A stretch of 19,735 nucleotides of DNA, taken from NCBI GenBank assembly GCA_964481575.1, contig CAYZTR010000041.1:1-19735 (forward strand). Direction: 5' to 3'. Below, piece after piece: positions 12,571 to 19,735 of this stretch. Position numbers and translations under genes: made by a program. Source of the stretch: UQRS01 sp964481575. GTDB taxonomy: Bacteria > Bacillota > Clostridia > Oscillospirales > Acutalibacteraceae. The notes beneath the pieces are model-generated. The model saw only the letters and a list, made by a program, of their open reading frames with translations. It did not search any database and was not told where the DNA came from. Numbering within the stretch: position 1 is the first letter of the stretch; the number at the start of each line of letters is the position of its first letter.

Positions 12571-15162
12571 ATGTGCAAACTTTTCCGCAAATCAACTGCA
12601 TTTGTCCTTGCCTTTGCATTGGTGCTTAGCTGTCTTTCTTGCATCCCTGCTTTTGCGGTGGACAATCAAACTTTGGCTACTGATGTGCCTAACAAGGTCA
12701 TCGGTGCCAACAGTCCTTCGCCCTCTATACCATTCGGTTCCCGTTTAGACGATACAGATACTGGCTGGAGCGGCGGTATCTATCTGATTGGCGATGGGTG
12801 TGAGGTTTCTACCAAGAACTATGGTCTTGGTCTCACTACATTCACAGTGGAATACGATACTAAAATCGTGAATCAGTGTTCCGGTTTTGTGATTGGTACG
12901 GATGCCGCAAGCGGTAACTTCGCCATGGCACAGATAAATAGTTCTGATACCAACGGCGCGGCAGTGGCATATCGCCCCCATGTCTGGGCCAATAACAGCG
13001 GTAGCTGCATCGAGAACGTGGACTCCGGTTTGACTGCTGAGGAAGGTAAAGGATGGATGCACGTTGTTATTTCTGTGAAGGATACCGGAGACGGCAATGC
13101 CACTTTGGATATGGCCGTTAACGGTAAGGCACAGAAGCAGTACACTTACAGTCATTCCCAATTGACGTTGAACTGGTTGGGTGTCCGGCTGTCCGGCGGT
13201 GAGCAGGCTTATTATGATAACATCATTGTTAAGGATGCCAGCGGTAATACAGTGATCAGTGAAGATTTTGAAACGCTTCCTACTGTAATTTCCGGGCAAT
13301 GTGAAGAAAACGCTAGCTTTGATGCTGTTGCCGGTAAGACCCCTACCATGTGGCTGGAACCTGGCAGTCCCTGCGCCACCATTACCTTTGATGTTGACGG
13401 TAAAGGGTTCAATAAGTTAACCGGTACGGTCGCCTTCTGTTCCAATGCTTTGGGTGATTCCATGGCTGTGAATGATTACATCGAAGTGTATGTTGGACAG
13501 TATTTGTTGTTTAAATCCCAGCCTTTGACGCAGGATCATCCTTCTGAAGATTTTGATATTACTTTGCCGGAGGGTACCACCGCGGTGGTCGTCAAGGCTT
13601 ATAACGCAGATGGCAACTGCCATAATGATCACATCAATTTCTTTAACACCTATTTTGCTTATGATGCGGATGCTGTCGCAGTTCCTACCGCTGTATTGGA
13701 TGTCCAGAGCCAGATCGGTAAGCTGACCTCTCTACACTTTTGGCGTGCCGCTTCTGAGATCGCGGTAGTGCGTGCTGCTTATGATGCACTTTCCGCAGAG
13801 AATCAGGCGCTTGTCAATAATTACAGCATCTTGACCCAATATGAAAGTGATTATTCTGCTTATGCTGCTATGACCAGAGACAGTGATATTGGCGTTGCCG
13901 TTTCCGGATGGGTTACATTGATGCAGAACCGCCAGGCTTGGGTGCCTGTAGCTACTGAGGAAGAGCAAGCCGCTACCCGCGCTGCTATTGCGGATGAAAT
14001 GAAATATCTCTATCTCATGAAGCAGCACAAAATTGGCGACTTTAACCGCGCATATACCTTTGACAATGAGAACTGGCTCTCCAGTTATGTGTGTGTTGGT
14101 ATCAATGTGGCTTCCAATTCTACGGATACCGATAATGTAGGTACCGGATTCTTTCATATCGTTAACGGTAGTGTACTTTCGCCTTATCCGGGAATGGCGT
14201 TCGGTGTTTATAATGAGTTTGGCTCTGCTTTGAGTTGGAATGACGAACCCATTTCCGAAGTGTTTGTCTATAATAACACGGAATTCCAGCTGTATAAGAA
14301 TAAGACTATTTATTCTAATGGTACCGGCGGCACTTCCGGCTGGGGTTGGTCTGTTGGTAACGGCGACGATACATTTACCTATTCCTATGCCAACTTCAAT
14401 CAGTTAAACAAATGGAACGGCAAGGACATGGGTATTATGGCTTGGATGAGCGCTATCCAGAATGCAGATGCTTCCGTTTGGTGGCAGGCTTTCGAAAGTG
14501 AAAGCGGCCGCCGTTATATGGTGAACAATACCGATCGTGTTGATGCGTATAACACTTCCTCCAAAACCATGTCTGATCTACTGAGCAACGTTGCTTATGT
14601 TTTGGATACTGAACTGGGGAAGGTCATTAGCAGCTACGGTGATTCTGCCTTCTTTGATGCTGCCGGTAAGGTGGTTTCTGCGGAGGATACCGACAATGAC
14701 GGCGCTGCTGAAGTGGTTGTGTTTGAGAATGGTACCTTGACTGTTGACGGGTTTATTGACTATGAAATTGCTTATAACATTAAGTCCAGTTCTGCCGCAG
14801 TCAATACAGATGCTTATGATTTAACCTGGAACACGGAAGTTCTGGACGGTTATCTGGATTCGTTTGAGACGTTCAATGCCACTTACACCATCGTAGATCA
14901 CGGTGTTATTGTCACTGCTACAGAAGCTGACATGAACGCTTCTGCTGTAACCTTGGCTGAGAATTCAGATTCTGCTGCTGCAATTGCCGGAAAGGCTTAT
15001 AAGGAATCCTTCGGCTCTACGGTGTACAGCAACTTCAGTTATCGGCGCACTGGCGTAAAATCCGGCGCAACACGCTATGTTTGCTTCTATTTGACCTATG
15101 CTGATACGGACGGGAATGAGACCACCATTCTGTCCTCTGTGTCCTCTGTTGCGGCACAGTAA
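12571..15162 (+). CDS. Large secreted modular protein with LamG-like and NPCBM-like carbohydrate-binding modules
   Basis: This 863-aa protein has a signal peptide (residues 1-29, cleavage after AFA). It appears to contain a LamG/concanavalin-like domain (~60-235, ending in YDNIIVKDASGN and a FE-T motif), an NPCBM-like beta-sandwich (~236-365, with ITFDVDGKGFNKLTGTVAF and VNDYIEVYVGQ), a helical module (~385-432, RAAYDALSAENQALVNNY) also found in the GH2 enzyme, an unrecognised Trp/Tyr/Asn-rich region (~440-690), an EF-hand-like DTDNDGAAE (706-714), and a C-terminal beta-domain (~770-860). No catalytic module is recognised and there is no LPXTG, dockerin or SLH anchor. It may bind glycan outside the cell. 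The open frame begins at 12541, but AGGAGG at 12558-12563 sets the start at 12571. It is divergent from an AraC gene and ends at a strong terminator. Confidence 0.85.
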   Translation: MCKLFRKSTAFVLAFALVLSCLSCIPAFAVDNQTLATDVPNKVIGANSPSPSIPFGSRLDDTDTGWSGGIYLIGDGCEVSTKNYGLGLTTFTVEYDTKIVNQCSGFVIGTDAASGNFAMAQINSSDTNGAAVAYRPHVWANNSGSCIENVDSGLTAEEGKGWMHVVISVKDTGDGNATLDMAVNGKAQKQYTYSHSQLTLNWLGVRLSGGEQAYYDNIIVKDASGNTVISEDFETLPTVISGQCEENASFDAVAGKTPTMWLEPGSPCATITFDVDGKGFNKLTGTVAFCSNALGDSMAVNDYIEVYVGQYLLFKSQPLTQDHPSEDFDITLPEGTTAVVVKAYNADGNCHNDHINFFNTYFAYDADAVAVPTAVLDVQSQIGKLTSLHFWRAASEIAVVRAAYDALSAENQALVNNYSILTQYESDYSAYAAMTRDSDIGVAVSGWVTLMQNRQAWVPVATEEEQAATRAAIADEMKYLYLMKQHKIGDFNRAYTFDNENWLSSYVCVGINVASNSTDTDNVGTGFFHIVNGSVLSPYPGMAFGVYNEFGSALSWNDEPISEVFVYNNTEFQLYKNKTIYSNGTGGTSGWGWSVGNGDDTFTYSYANFNQLNKWNGKDMGIMAWMSAIQNADASVWWQAFESESGRRYMVNNTDRVDAYNTSSKTMSDLLSNVAYVLDTELGKVISSYGDSAFFDAAGKVVSAEDTDNDGAAEVVVFENGTLTVDGFIDYEIAYNIKSSSAAVNTDAYDLTWNTEVLDGYLDSFETFNATYTIVDHGVIVTATEADMNASAVTLAENSDSAAAIAGKAYKESFGSTVYSNFSYRRTGVKSGATRYVCFYLTYADTDGNETTILSSVSSVAAQ

Positions 15163-15202
15163 TCACTTTTGATTAAGACTTAATTTATCAGTAAATAAAT
15201 AG

Positions 15203-15258
15203 ACCACCGATGTTGTGTCTCTTGCTGACACGGCGTCGGTGGTTCTTATTTCGCTCTT
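15203..15258 (+). terminator. Terminator after the 863-aa secreted protein gene
   Basis: A fully paired 17-bp stem forms between 15203-15219 (ACCACCGATGTTGTGTC) and 15227-15243 (GACACGGCGTCGGTGGT), including three wobble pairs, with a 7-base loop. It is followed by T-rich sequence (TTCTTATTTCG..TTTTT). It is an unusually long terminator hairpin. Nothing else is recognised between 15163 and 15360. Confidence 0.88.
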
Positions 15259-15364
15259 TTTGTCCAGGTCTCAGAAAATGTACAGGTATTGTAATCTTTT
15301 TCCGAATAAAATCGAAACAGTACAGGCCGCAGCCAGCAGGTAACGTGCAGATTACAGAAAACTC

Positions 15365-15393
15365 TAGACTTTTCTGCCTGCTTATTGTATAAT
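15365..15393 (+). promoter_or_regulatory. Promoter of the aldo/keto reductase gene
   Basis: TAGACT at 15365-15370 (near TTGACA) and a consensus TATAAT at 15388-15393 are separated by 17 bases. The ATG at 15419 follows a GGGGAG site. Confidence 0.7.
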
Positions 15394-15418
15394 AAAAAAA
15401 ACTTATGAAAGGGGAGCG

Positions 15419-16552
15419 ATGTTTGTGAACAATCCAAATTTTGCAACGGATTATCCCAAGCTGGGTTTTGGCATGATGCGTATGCCGGAGAAGGACGGCG
15501 TCATTGATTTTGAACAAGTATGTAAAATGGCTGATGCCTATGTTAATGCCGGTTTTTGTTATTTTGATACCGCTTGGATGTACCATGGCGGAGAGTCCGA
15601 AAAAATGGTGAAGAAAGCCATTGTGGAACGGTATCCCCGGGAAAATATTATCATCGCCAGCAAACTTCCCGGCTGGGATATTAAACAGCCGGAGGATTGC
15701 CAGCGAATCTTCGATATTCAATTAGAAAAGACCGGTGCTGGTTATTTTGACATGTATCTGTTGCATGCGGTGGATCATAATATGATAAATGGTTATGAAG
15801 CCAACGATTGTTTTGCTTTCTGCCAAAAGATGAAGGCCGAAGGTAAAATCAAGCATTTCGGTTTTTCCTTTCACGATTCTGCCCAAGTACTGGATGATAT
15901 TTTGACCAGACATCCAGAAGTGGAATTTGTGCAGCTGCAAATTAACTACCTGGATTGGGATAGCGATAATGTCCAGTCCGGACAGTGCTACCATGTGGCA
16001 CGGAAACATCAGAAGCCCATTGTTGTTATGGAACCGGTAAAGGGCGGCAAATTGGCAGATTATCCGCCAACCTGTGCCGCTCTCCTGAAACAGTGTTGCC
16101 CGAATCGTTCCATTGCTTCCTGGGCAATCCGTTTTGTTGCTGGGTTGCCCGGGGTCATGACGGTTTTGTCCGGCATGTCCAATGAAGAGCAGATGATGGA
16201 TAATATTCGAACCTGTGCTGATTTTCAACCGCTTTCGATGCAGGAAAAAGCTGTGCTGGATGATGTTTTGGCAGAAATTAAGAATTTGCCTGTCATTCCC
16301 TGTACCGCCTGCCATTATTGCACCAAAGGCTGTCCTAAATCCCTGATGATTCCGGAGATCATTTCCGCAACGAATGATTATGCTGTAAATGGGGACGGAG
16401 ATCATTGCCGAAATGCTTATGGCGATATTATTGCAAAAACACCTCGGGCAAAATTTTGCCTGGAATGCGGCCAGTGTAATGCTATTTGTCCCCAGCACAT
16501 TGATGTGATGCAGGCGATGAAACAGGCGGCCTGGTGTTTTGACAGGGATTGA
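15419..16552 (+). CDS. Aldo/keto reductase with C-terminal two-cluster [4Fe-4S] ferredoxin domain
   Basis: This 377-aa cytoplasmic oxidoreductase has an N-terminal AKR (beta/alpha)8 barrel (~10-275). The likely catalytic set is Asp50, Tyr55 (AWMYHGGESE), Lys82 (IIASKLPGW) and His116 (YLLHAVDH). The C-terminal domain has two iron-sulfur motifs, C295-x2-C-x2-C-x3-C305 (CTACHYCTKGCPK) and C347-x2-C-x2-C-x3-C357 (CLECGQCNAICPQH), so two [4Fe-4S] clusters are expected. This architecture is common in anaerobic Clostridia; the substrate is generally unknown, and electron transfer with ferredoxin in addition to NAD(P)H is plausible. GGGGAG nine bases upstream supports the start; ATG at 15419 precedes a GTG that could also serve. 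The downstream lipoprotein gene begins 28 bp later and may be cotranscribed. Confidence 0.92.
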   Translation: MFVNNPNFATDYPKLGFGMMRMPEKDGVIDFEQVCKMADAYVNAGFCYFDTAWMYHGGESEKMVKKAIVERYPRENIIIASKLPGWDIKQPEDCQRIFDIQLEKTGAGYFDMYLLHAVDHNMINGYEANDCFAFCQKMKAEGKIKHFGFSFHDSAQVLDDILTRHPEVEFVQLQINYLDWDSDNVQSGQCYHVARKHQKPIVVMEPVKGGKLADYPPTCAALLKQCCPNRSIASWAIRFVAGLPGVMTVLSGMSNEEQMMDNIRTCADFQPLSMQEKAVLDDVLAEIKNLPVIPCTACHYCTKGCPKSLMIPEIISATNDYAVNGDGDHCRNAYGDIIAKTPRAKFCLECGQCNAICPQHIDVMQAMKQAAWCFDRD

Positions 16553-16580
16553 GATTTCATTTTGTAGGTTGGTTGATAGT

Positions 16581-17132
16581 ATGAAACGATTACTTTCTCT
16601 TTGCCTTTTAATGCTGTTGTTGCCGAATCTTATTTCCTGTAGCAAGGAAAAGGAGTCTGCTTCCTATACTTCTGCAGAATTTTTTGCGCAGGTGAATACA
16701 GTGTTTGGTACAGATTTGAAATATTCTGATTTTACCGGCTCTGGTTCTATATTTTCTTACACGCATTATCCCAATGACTATACTAGGGAAGATATCTATT
16801 TGGGTGTACAAAACGGTCGCATCGAATCTGTCACGGTTACATATTCTTTTATCGGGGATGCAACCGACGCATTTCCGCAGGTCGTTAAGCGTGCTGTTTC
16901 TGCCTCCGCGATACAGGCCTTTTTGGAATTGTCGGATTATGATCTTTCTACGGTAGATCTTGCGTGCATGCAGGCAATCTCTCAAGTATATTGTAATTGG
17001 CCTGTTGTTTTTGCTGAAACAGTTTCGCCGGAACAAGTTAATGCTTTGATTACGGATGGAGTTTATACATTTGGTGATTGGGAATGTACCATTACAAAAA
17101 CCATGGGTACTATCACTTTTGCTGCCACATGA
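16581..17132 (+). CDS. Small hypothetical lipoprotein
   Basis: This 183-aa protein has an N-terminal hydrophobic segment (3-19) ending in the lipobox LISC with Cys20 as the lipidation site, so it should be membrane-anchored outside the cell. The mature part is mixed alpha/beta with no family I recognise (FFAQVNTVFGTDL, IEAF-type helix, GVYTFGDWECTITK). The frame is open to 16539 inside the aldo/keto reductase gene, but the classical lipoprotein signal begins at 16581. The ribosome binding site is weak (TAGGTTGG at 16565-16572). No promoter is visible, so cotranscription with the reductase is likely. The next gene, another anchored extracytoplasmic protein, lies 59 bp downstream, suggesting a functional pair. 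Confidence 0.7.
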   Translation: MKRLLSLCLLMLLLPNLISCSKEKESASYTSAEFFAQVNTVFGTDLKYSDFTGSGSIFSYTHYPNDYTREDIYLGVQNGRIESVTVTYSFIGDATDAFPQVVKRAVSASAIQAFLELSDYDLSTVDLACMQAISQVYCNWPVVFAETVSPEQVNALITDGVYTFGDWECTITKTMGTITFAAT

Positions 17133-17191
17133 GGAATGGAATACCTTTTTCATATTGCTAGTGTTGAGCACATAATTTTCAGGAGGTACCT

Positions 17192-18169
17192 ATGGAAATA
17201 CGAGAAGATGCTTCCCTCACGGAACCGATCGCTACTGCGCCAACCGATAAAGCGGTACAGCCAAATCGTAAGATGAAAAGAAAAACGGTTGTGCTTGGTG
17301 TTGTTGCGGTATGCCTAGTGTTCGTTGTTACAGCGGTGATGTGTTTTGGTGTGATTCCTTATCATGGGCCTATTGCAACAGTGTCCCGCGCAGTTGATCA
17401 GACGCTGGAAACCGGTGCATTTGATCTAATTGCAATCCTTTCTACCGATAATTATACGGAACTCTCTCTGAACGGTTCCGTACTTTTTGATTTAGAGAAC
17501 CGGGATTTGACAGCCGACATTTATGTATCTGTTCGAAACGCGCTGGAGGGGGATACCACTTACCGTTTGCTGATTTATCAAGGGAATGGGGCGTATGTTC
17601 AATCCAGTGGAGAAGTGCAATATGGCGATATGTCCACCACAGTTGCCGATATTTTTGACCGGCTGGATACTTTGACCGGCTATGCTACCTTTCGGCAGGA
17701 TACGCTGGAAACAATTGTGGATCAATATTACTCCTCTCAGCCGGATGCGGTGGATTACCCAGATTTACAGAAACGCCTAAACCGTTTGGTCAGAAAAATG
17801 AACCAGCCCAATTGGCTGTCCGAACATTTCAGCTCTTACCGAAAAACCATGAAAGATGGCATAATTACCTATGGTTTGCAGTTCACACTCCAGCAGTGTG
17901 TTGCGGCTTTGGGGGATGTAATTCGTCCTGCCTTTTCAGACGGGGACTATTTCGATTATGTCAAATCGGCTTATTTGGCGGGATTGGAGTCCGTGGATCC
18001 CATTGTATGTTCTGTGTCTTTACAAGATGGGTTCCTTTCTAATTTTTCTTATAAGGGTATTTATAAAGGTGCAAATGTAGATTTTTACTTATCTTTAAGA
18101 GAAATTGGCACCTCCTCGATCACGGAGGAGGATGTGGCTTTCGCATTTGCATCTTTGCAAGAATCTTAA
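17192..18169 (+). CDS. Hypothetical membrane-anchored extracytoplasmic protein
   Basis: This 325-aa protein has a short, Pro/Thr-containing cytoplasmic N-terminus (1-30) with a KMKRK positive patch, one transmembrane segment (~31-53) and a ~270-residue outer domain rich in beta-strand and helical stretches. No family is recognised; two Cys (C236 and C276 region) could form a disulfide. The topology (positive residues before the helix) puts the C-terminal domain outside the cell. AGGAGG at 17181-17186 (AGGAGGTACCT) fixes the start. It follows the lipoprotein gene on the same strand by 59 bp, so a shared unit is plausible. A hairpin terminator follows at 18181. Confidence 0.75.
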   Translation: MEIREDASLTEPIATAPTDKAVQPNRKMKRKTVVLGVVAVCLVFVVTAVMCFGVIPYHGPIATVSRAVDQTLETGAFDLIAILSTDNYTELSLNGSVLFDLENRDLTADIYVSVRNALEGDTTYRLLIYQGNGAYVQSSGEVQYGDMSTTVADIFDRLDTLTGYATFRQDTLETIVDQYYSSQPDAVDYPDLQKRLNRLVRKMNQPNWLSEHFSSYRKTMKDGIITYGLQFTLQQCVAALGDVIRPAFSDGDYFDYVKSAYLAGLESVDPIVCSVSLQDGFLSNFSYKGIYKGANVDFYLSLREIGTSSITEEDVAFAFASLQES

Positions 18170-18180
18170 ATTAACTTTGT

Positions 18181-18213
18181 CGCACCGGGTTGAGTGCTCG
18201 GTGCGTATTTTTA
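18181..18213 (+). terminator. Terminator after the membrane-anchored protein gene
   Basis: CGCACCG (18181-18187) pairs with CGGTGCG (18199-18205), extended by two inner pairs, followed by TATTTTTAT (18206-18213 region). It closes the lipoprotein/anchored-protein unit. The following stretch to 18385 shows no credible gene; overlapping open frames there lack ribosome binding sites and one runs out of the preceding gene. Confidence 0.8.
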
Positions 18214-18385
18214 TAATAAAATCCAGCATATTATTATCATCTGGGCTTTTTTACGAACTGAGGCAGCACGTTCTTCCTTTTCAATTCTTATATCCACCAA
18301 TTACCGCGTTTTATCTATTTTATGGGGATCCGGAAGCCGACATAACAGTACCTGCTTTTCTTTACAAACCGTTCATGCATTTTTG

Positions 18386-18414
18386 TTGACAAAAGAAGGC
18401 GTTCATGGTAAACT
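18386..18414 (+). promoter_or_regulatory. Promoter of the COG2426-type membrane protein gene
   Basis: A consensus TTGACA at 18386-18391 and TAAACT at 18409-18414 are separated by 17 bases. The ATG at 18466 is about 45 bases after the predicted transcription start. Confidence 0.8.
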
Positions 18415-18465
18415 TATATCCAGTTTGAGCTTGGATTTGTTAAAAAATATTTCTGGAGTTGTACT

Positions 18466-18948
18466 ATGTCGAAATTTTTACACTACCTGATTGTATTTTT
18501 AATTTCTATGGTACCCATTATTGAGTTGCGGGGTGCGATTCCTTACGCGGTTGGATTTGGTCTACCCACCATTCCTTCGTATGTTGTTGCTGTGATCGGC
18601 AATTTGCTTCCGGTGCCATTTATCTATCTGTTTGCCCGAAAGGTTTTGCTTTGGGGAAGTACCAAACCGGTGATCGGTAAATTCTTCAGCTGGTGTTTGC
18701 AAAAGGGTGAAAAGGGCGGTAAAAAGCTACAGGAGAAAACCGGTCGCGGACAGTTTATTGCGTTGATGCTATTTGTAGGAATTCCACTGCCCGGTACCGG
18801 CGCTTGGACTGGTACATTGGCTGCCAGTTTGCTAAATATGAAGTTTAAGGAATCCGTTTTGGCGGTTATGCTTGGCGTGATTCTTGCGGGCATTATCATG
18901 GCATGTGTATCTTTGGGTTTCTTCTCAGCCTTGAGCTTCCTGCTGTAA
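18466..18948 (+). CDS. Small multidrug export-type membrane protein (Sm_multidrug_ex, COG2426)
   Basis: This 160-aa protein is mostly hydrophobic, with membrane segments near 7-20, 36-58, 97-118, and 120-155. Family marks are PIIELRGAIPYAVGFGLP (17-34) and FVGIPLPGTGAWTG (103-116). The name of this family rests on an old genetic report; the true transported substrate is not established, and it is structurally akin to small DedA-like permeases. A charged cytoplasmic loop (KGEKGGKKLQEKTGRG) lies in the middle. A GGAG (18453-18456) sits upstream of the start. It has its own promoter and ends at a bidirectional terminator shared with the convergent gene. Confidence 0.9.
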   Translation: MSKFLHYLIVFLISMVPIIELRGAIPYAVGFGLPTIPSYVVAVIGNLLPVPFIYLFARKVLLWGSTKPVIGKFFSWCLQKGEKGGKKLQEKTGRGQFIALMLFVGIPLPGTGAWTGTLAASLLNMKFKESVLAVMLGVILAGIIMACVSLGFFSALSFLL

Positions 18949-18955
18949 AAAAGTA

Positions 18956-18991
18956 ACGGCCATCGTGAAAGTGTACAATCACGATGGCCGT
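18956..18991. terminator. Bidirectional terminator between convergent genes
   Basis: ACGGCCATCGTGA (18956-18968) pairs with TCACGATGGCCGT (18979-18991), 13 bp with a 10-base loop. On the plus strand TTTT follows; on the minus strand the A-run before the stem (TAAAAAAGTA) gives a T-run. It therefore serves both the plus-strand membrane protein gene and the minus-strand gene at 19007-19558. Confidence 0.9.
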
Positions 18992-19006
18992 TTTGCAGAG
19001 ATAGCC

Positions 19007-19558
19007 TTATCTTTTTTTGACAGATTGCAAATAGTACAAGGTTCGCCCCATGCCAAAGGCTTTCTTTTGGTACAGATCCAAATGCGAACAGCGATGATCC
19101 AGTTCCTGAAAAATTTCGCAAATAGGAGACTGGTTCAGCTTAAAATCAGCGGGAAGATCCGGGGAATACAGCTGTACAGTTTTTCCTTTGATTTTGACTG
19201 TCATCCGGGCCAAATTTCTGCCCAACAGCAGCTGATACTGCAACGAGGCCGTTCGGATCTGGTTGTAGGGGAGTGCGGTTTCCTTTTTACCGCCGGACAG
19301 CACCATGGCGTCCTTTGTAAAGGAGCAGACACGCGTCTGGACAAACCACTTTTTTGCACCGGTAAATCGGTAAAACAAGAATATGCAAATCAACCATATA
19401 ATCATGATGACCAGGTAGAAAGCGTTTCCCAATCCCAGATGTGCCAGCAACCAGTTTAACAGTAGAGCCAGGTAATAGGCTACCAGGACTTCTGCCACTA
19501 GGGTCAACAGACGAAGGGATTGAAACTGGTTTTCAAAGGAAACAGTTTTATTTTCCAT
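19007..19558 (-). CDS. Hypothetical membrane protein with two TM segments and possible PH-like domain
   Basis: This 183-aa protein has two transmembrane segments (about residues 16-40 and 44-65) and then a ~115-residue soluble part. The soluble part carries beta-strands (GGKKETALPYNQIRTASL, ARMTVKIKGKTVQLYSP) that look like a bacterial PH-like fold, but no precise family is claimed. It is probably a membrane protein with a cytoplasmic C-terminus; the function is unknown. The start at 19558 has AAAGAG upstream and a strong promoter (TTGACA, 17 bases, TAAAAT). It is convergent with the COG2426-type gene and shares its terminator. Confidence 0.75.
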   Translation of the reverse strand: MENKTVSFENQFQSLRLLTLVAEVLVAYYLALLLNWLLAHLGLGNAFYLVIMIIWLICIFLFYRFTGAKKWFVQTRVCSFTKDAMVLSGGKKETALPYNQIRTASLQYQLLLGRNLARMTVKIKGKTVQLYSPDLPADFKLNQSPICEIFQELDHRCSHLDLYQKKAFGMGRTLYYLQSVKKR

Positions 19559-19590
19559 GTTATCAACTCTTTTCGCTCCGACTTCTTTCT

Positions 19591-19619
19591 ATTTTAGCTT
19601 TTTTTTAGATCTGTGTCAA
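19591..19619 (-). promoter_or_regulatory. Promoter of the two-TM protein gene
   Basis: On the minus strand TTGACA (19614-19619) and TAAAAT (19591-19596) are separated by 17 bases, placing the start of transcription near 19584, about 25 bases before the ATG at 19558. A second, weaker TTGACA (19692-19697) with TAAAAT (19671-19676, 15-base spacer) lies further upstream; nothing else is seen between 19620 and 19735. Confidence 0.75.
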
Positions 19620-19735
19620 CTGAAATTTCTGATTCGCACTAATTTTCCGGTTTTATACTTCCTTTACTTAATTTTACCCTCTTTGTAGGTTTGTCAATGA
19701 TGTGTTACAGATTCGGAAAAGCGAGAAGGGCAGCA

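Noticed and set aside
15722..16645. Long (307-codon) minus-strand frame opposite the aldo/keto reductase
   Set aside because: The plus strand has clear catalytic and iron-sulfur motifs across the same bases; the antisense product has no recognisable features or start signals.
18105..18490. Overlapping open frames of 94 and 98 codons between the membrane-anchored protein and the COG2426-type gene
   Set aside because: One begins inside the preceding gene and both cross the hairpin terminator and the strong promoter at 18386; no ribosome binding site or family match supports them.

Overview
The window looks like chromosomal DNA of a Gram-positive, obligately fermentative member of the Clostridia, most likely a gut Oscillospiraceae/Ruminococcaceae-type organism. 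This is inferred from strong AGGAGG ribosome binding sites, sigma-A-type promoters, FMN and SAM-I riboswitches with intrinsic terminators, an ECF riboflavin S component, a type I dockerin on a secreted glycosidase, and an aldo/keto reductase with a two-cluster ferredoxin tail. No taxonomic marker gene is present, so the assignment stays at that level.

Layout. 1-90 holds two small hairpins, possibly the edge of a palindromic repeat. 91-1374 (minus) encodes a lipoprotein of the GHL10/DigH-like glycosyl hydrolase family. 1492-1779 encodes a small CxxC/CxxC protein. 1909-2093 is an FMN riboswitch plus terminator ahead of a RibU-type riboflavin transporter (2121-2750). A second cofactor switch follows at once: a promoter overlapping the ribU stop codon, a SAM-I riboswitch (2794-2890) with terminator, and metK (2990-4198).

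4413-15162 is the accessory, carbohydrate-related part. It contains a very large secreted GH2 beta-galactosidase-type enzyme with a LamG-like module and a C-terminal dockerin (4413-9011), an AraC regulator (9104-9937, minus) divergent from an unidentified 502-aa cytoplasmic protein (9984-11492), a second AraC regulator (11519-12316, minus), and, divergent from that, an 863-aa secreted protein with carbohydrate-binding-like modules (12571-15162). The two secreted proteins share a helical linker module and LamG-like modules. A plausible reading is a locally regulated glycan-degrading locus in which two AraC sensors control extracellular enzyme/binding proteins and a cytoplasmic protein. No sugar transporter and no cohesin/scaffoldin are visible in the window.

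15419-19558 is more ordinary: an aldo/keto reductase with 2x[4Fe-4S], a small lipoprotein, a membrane-anchored protein, a COG2426 'small multidrug export' type membrane protein, and, convergent with it, a two-TM protein with a possible PH-like cytoplasmic domain. Most transcription units end in clear hairpin terminators.

Four starts differ from the longest open frame and were moved to the codon with a proper ribosome binding site: ribU (2121), the first AraC gene (9937), the 502-aa protein (9984) and the secreted 863-aa protein (12571). The most interesting targets are the unidentified 502-aa protein and its very tight divergent arrangement, the dockerin-bearing GH2, and the secreted modular protein with no recognised catalytic domain.
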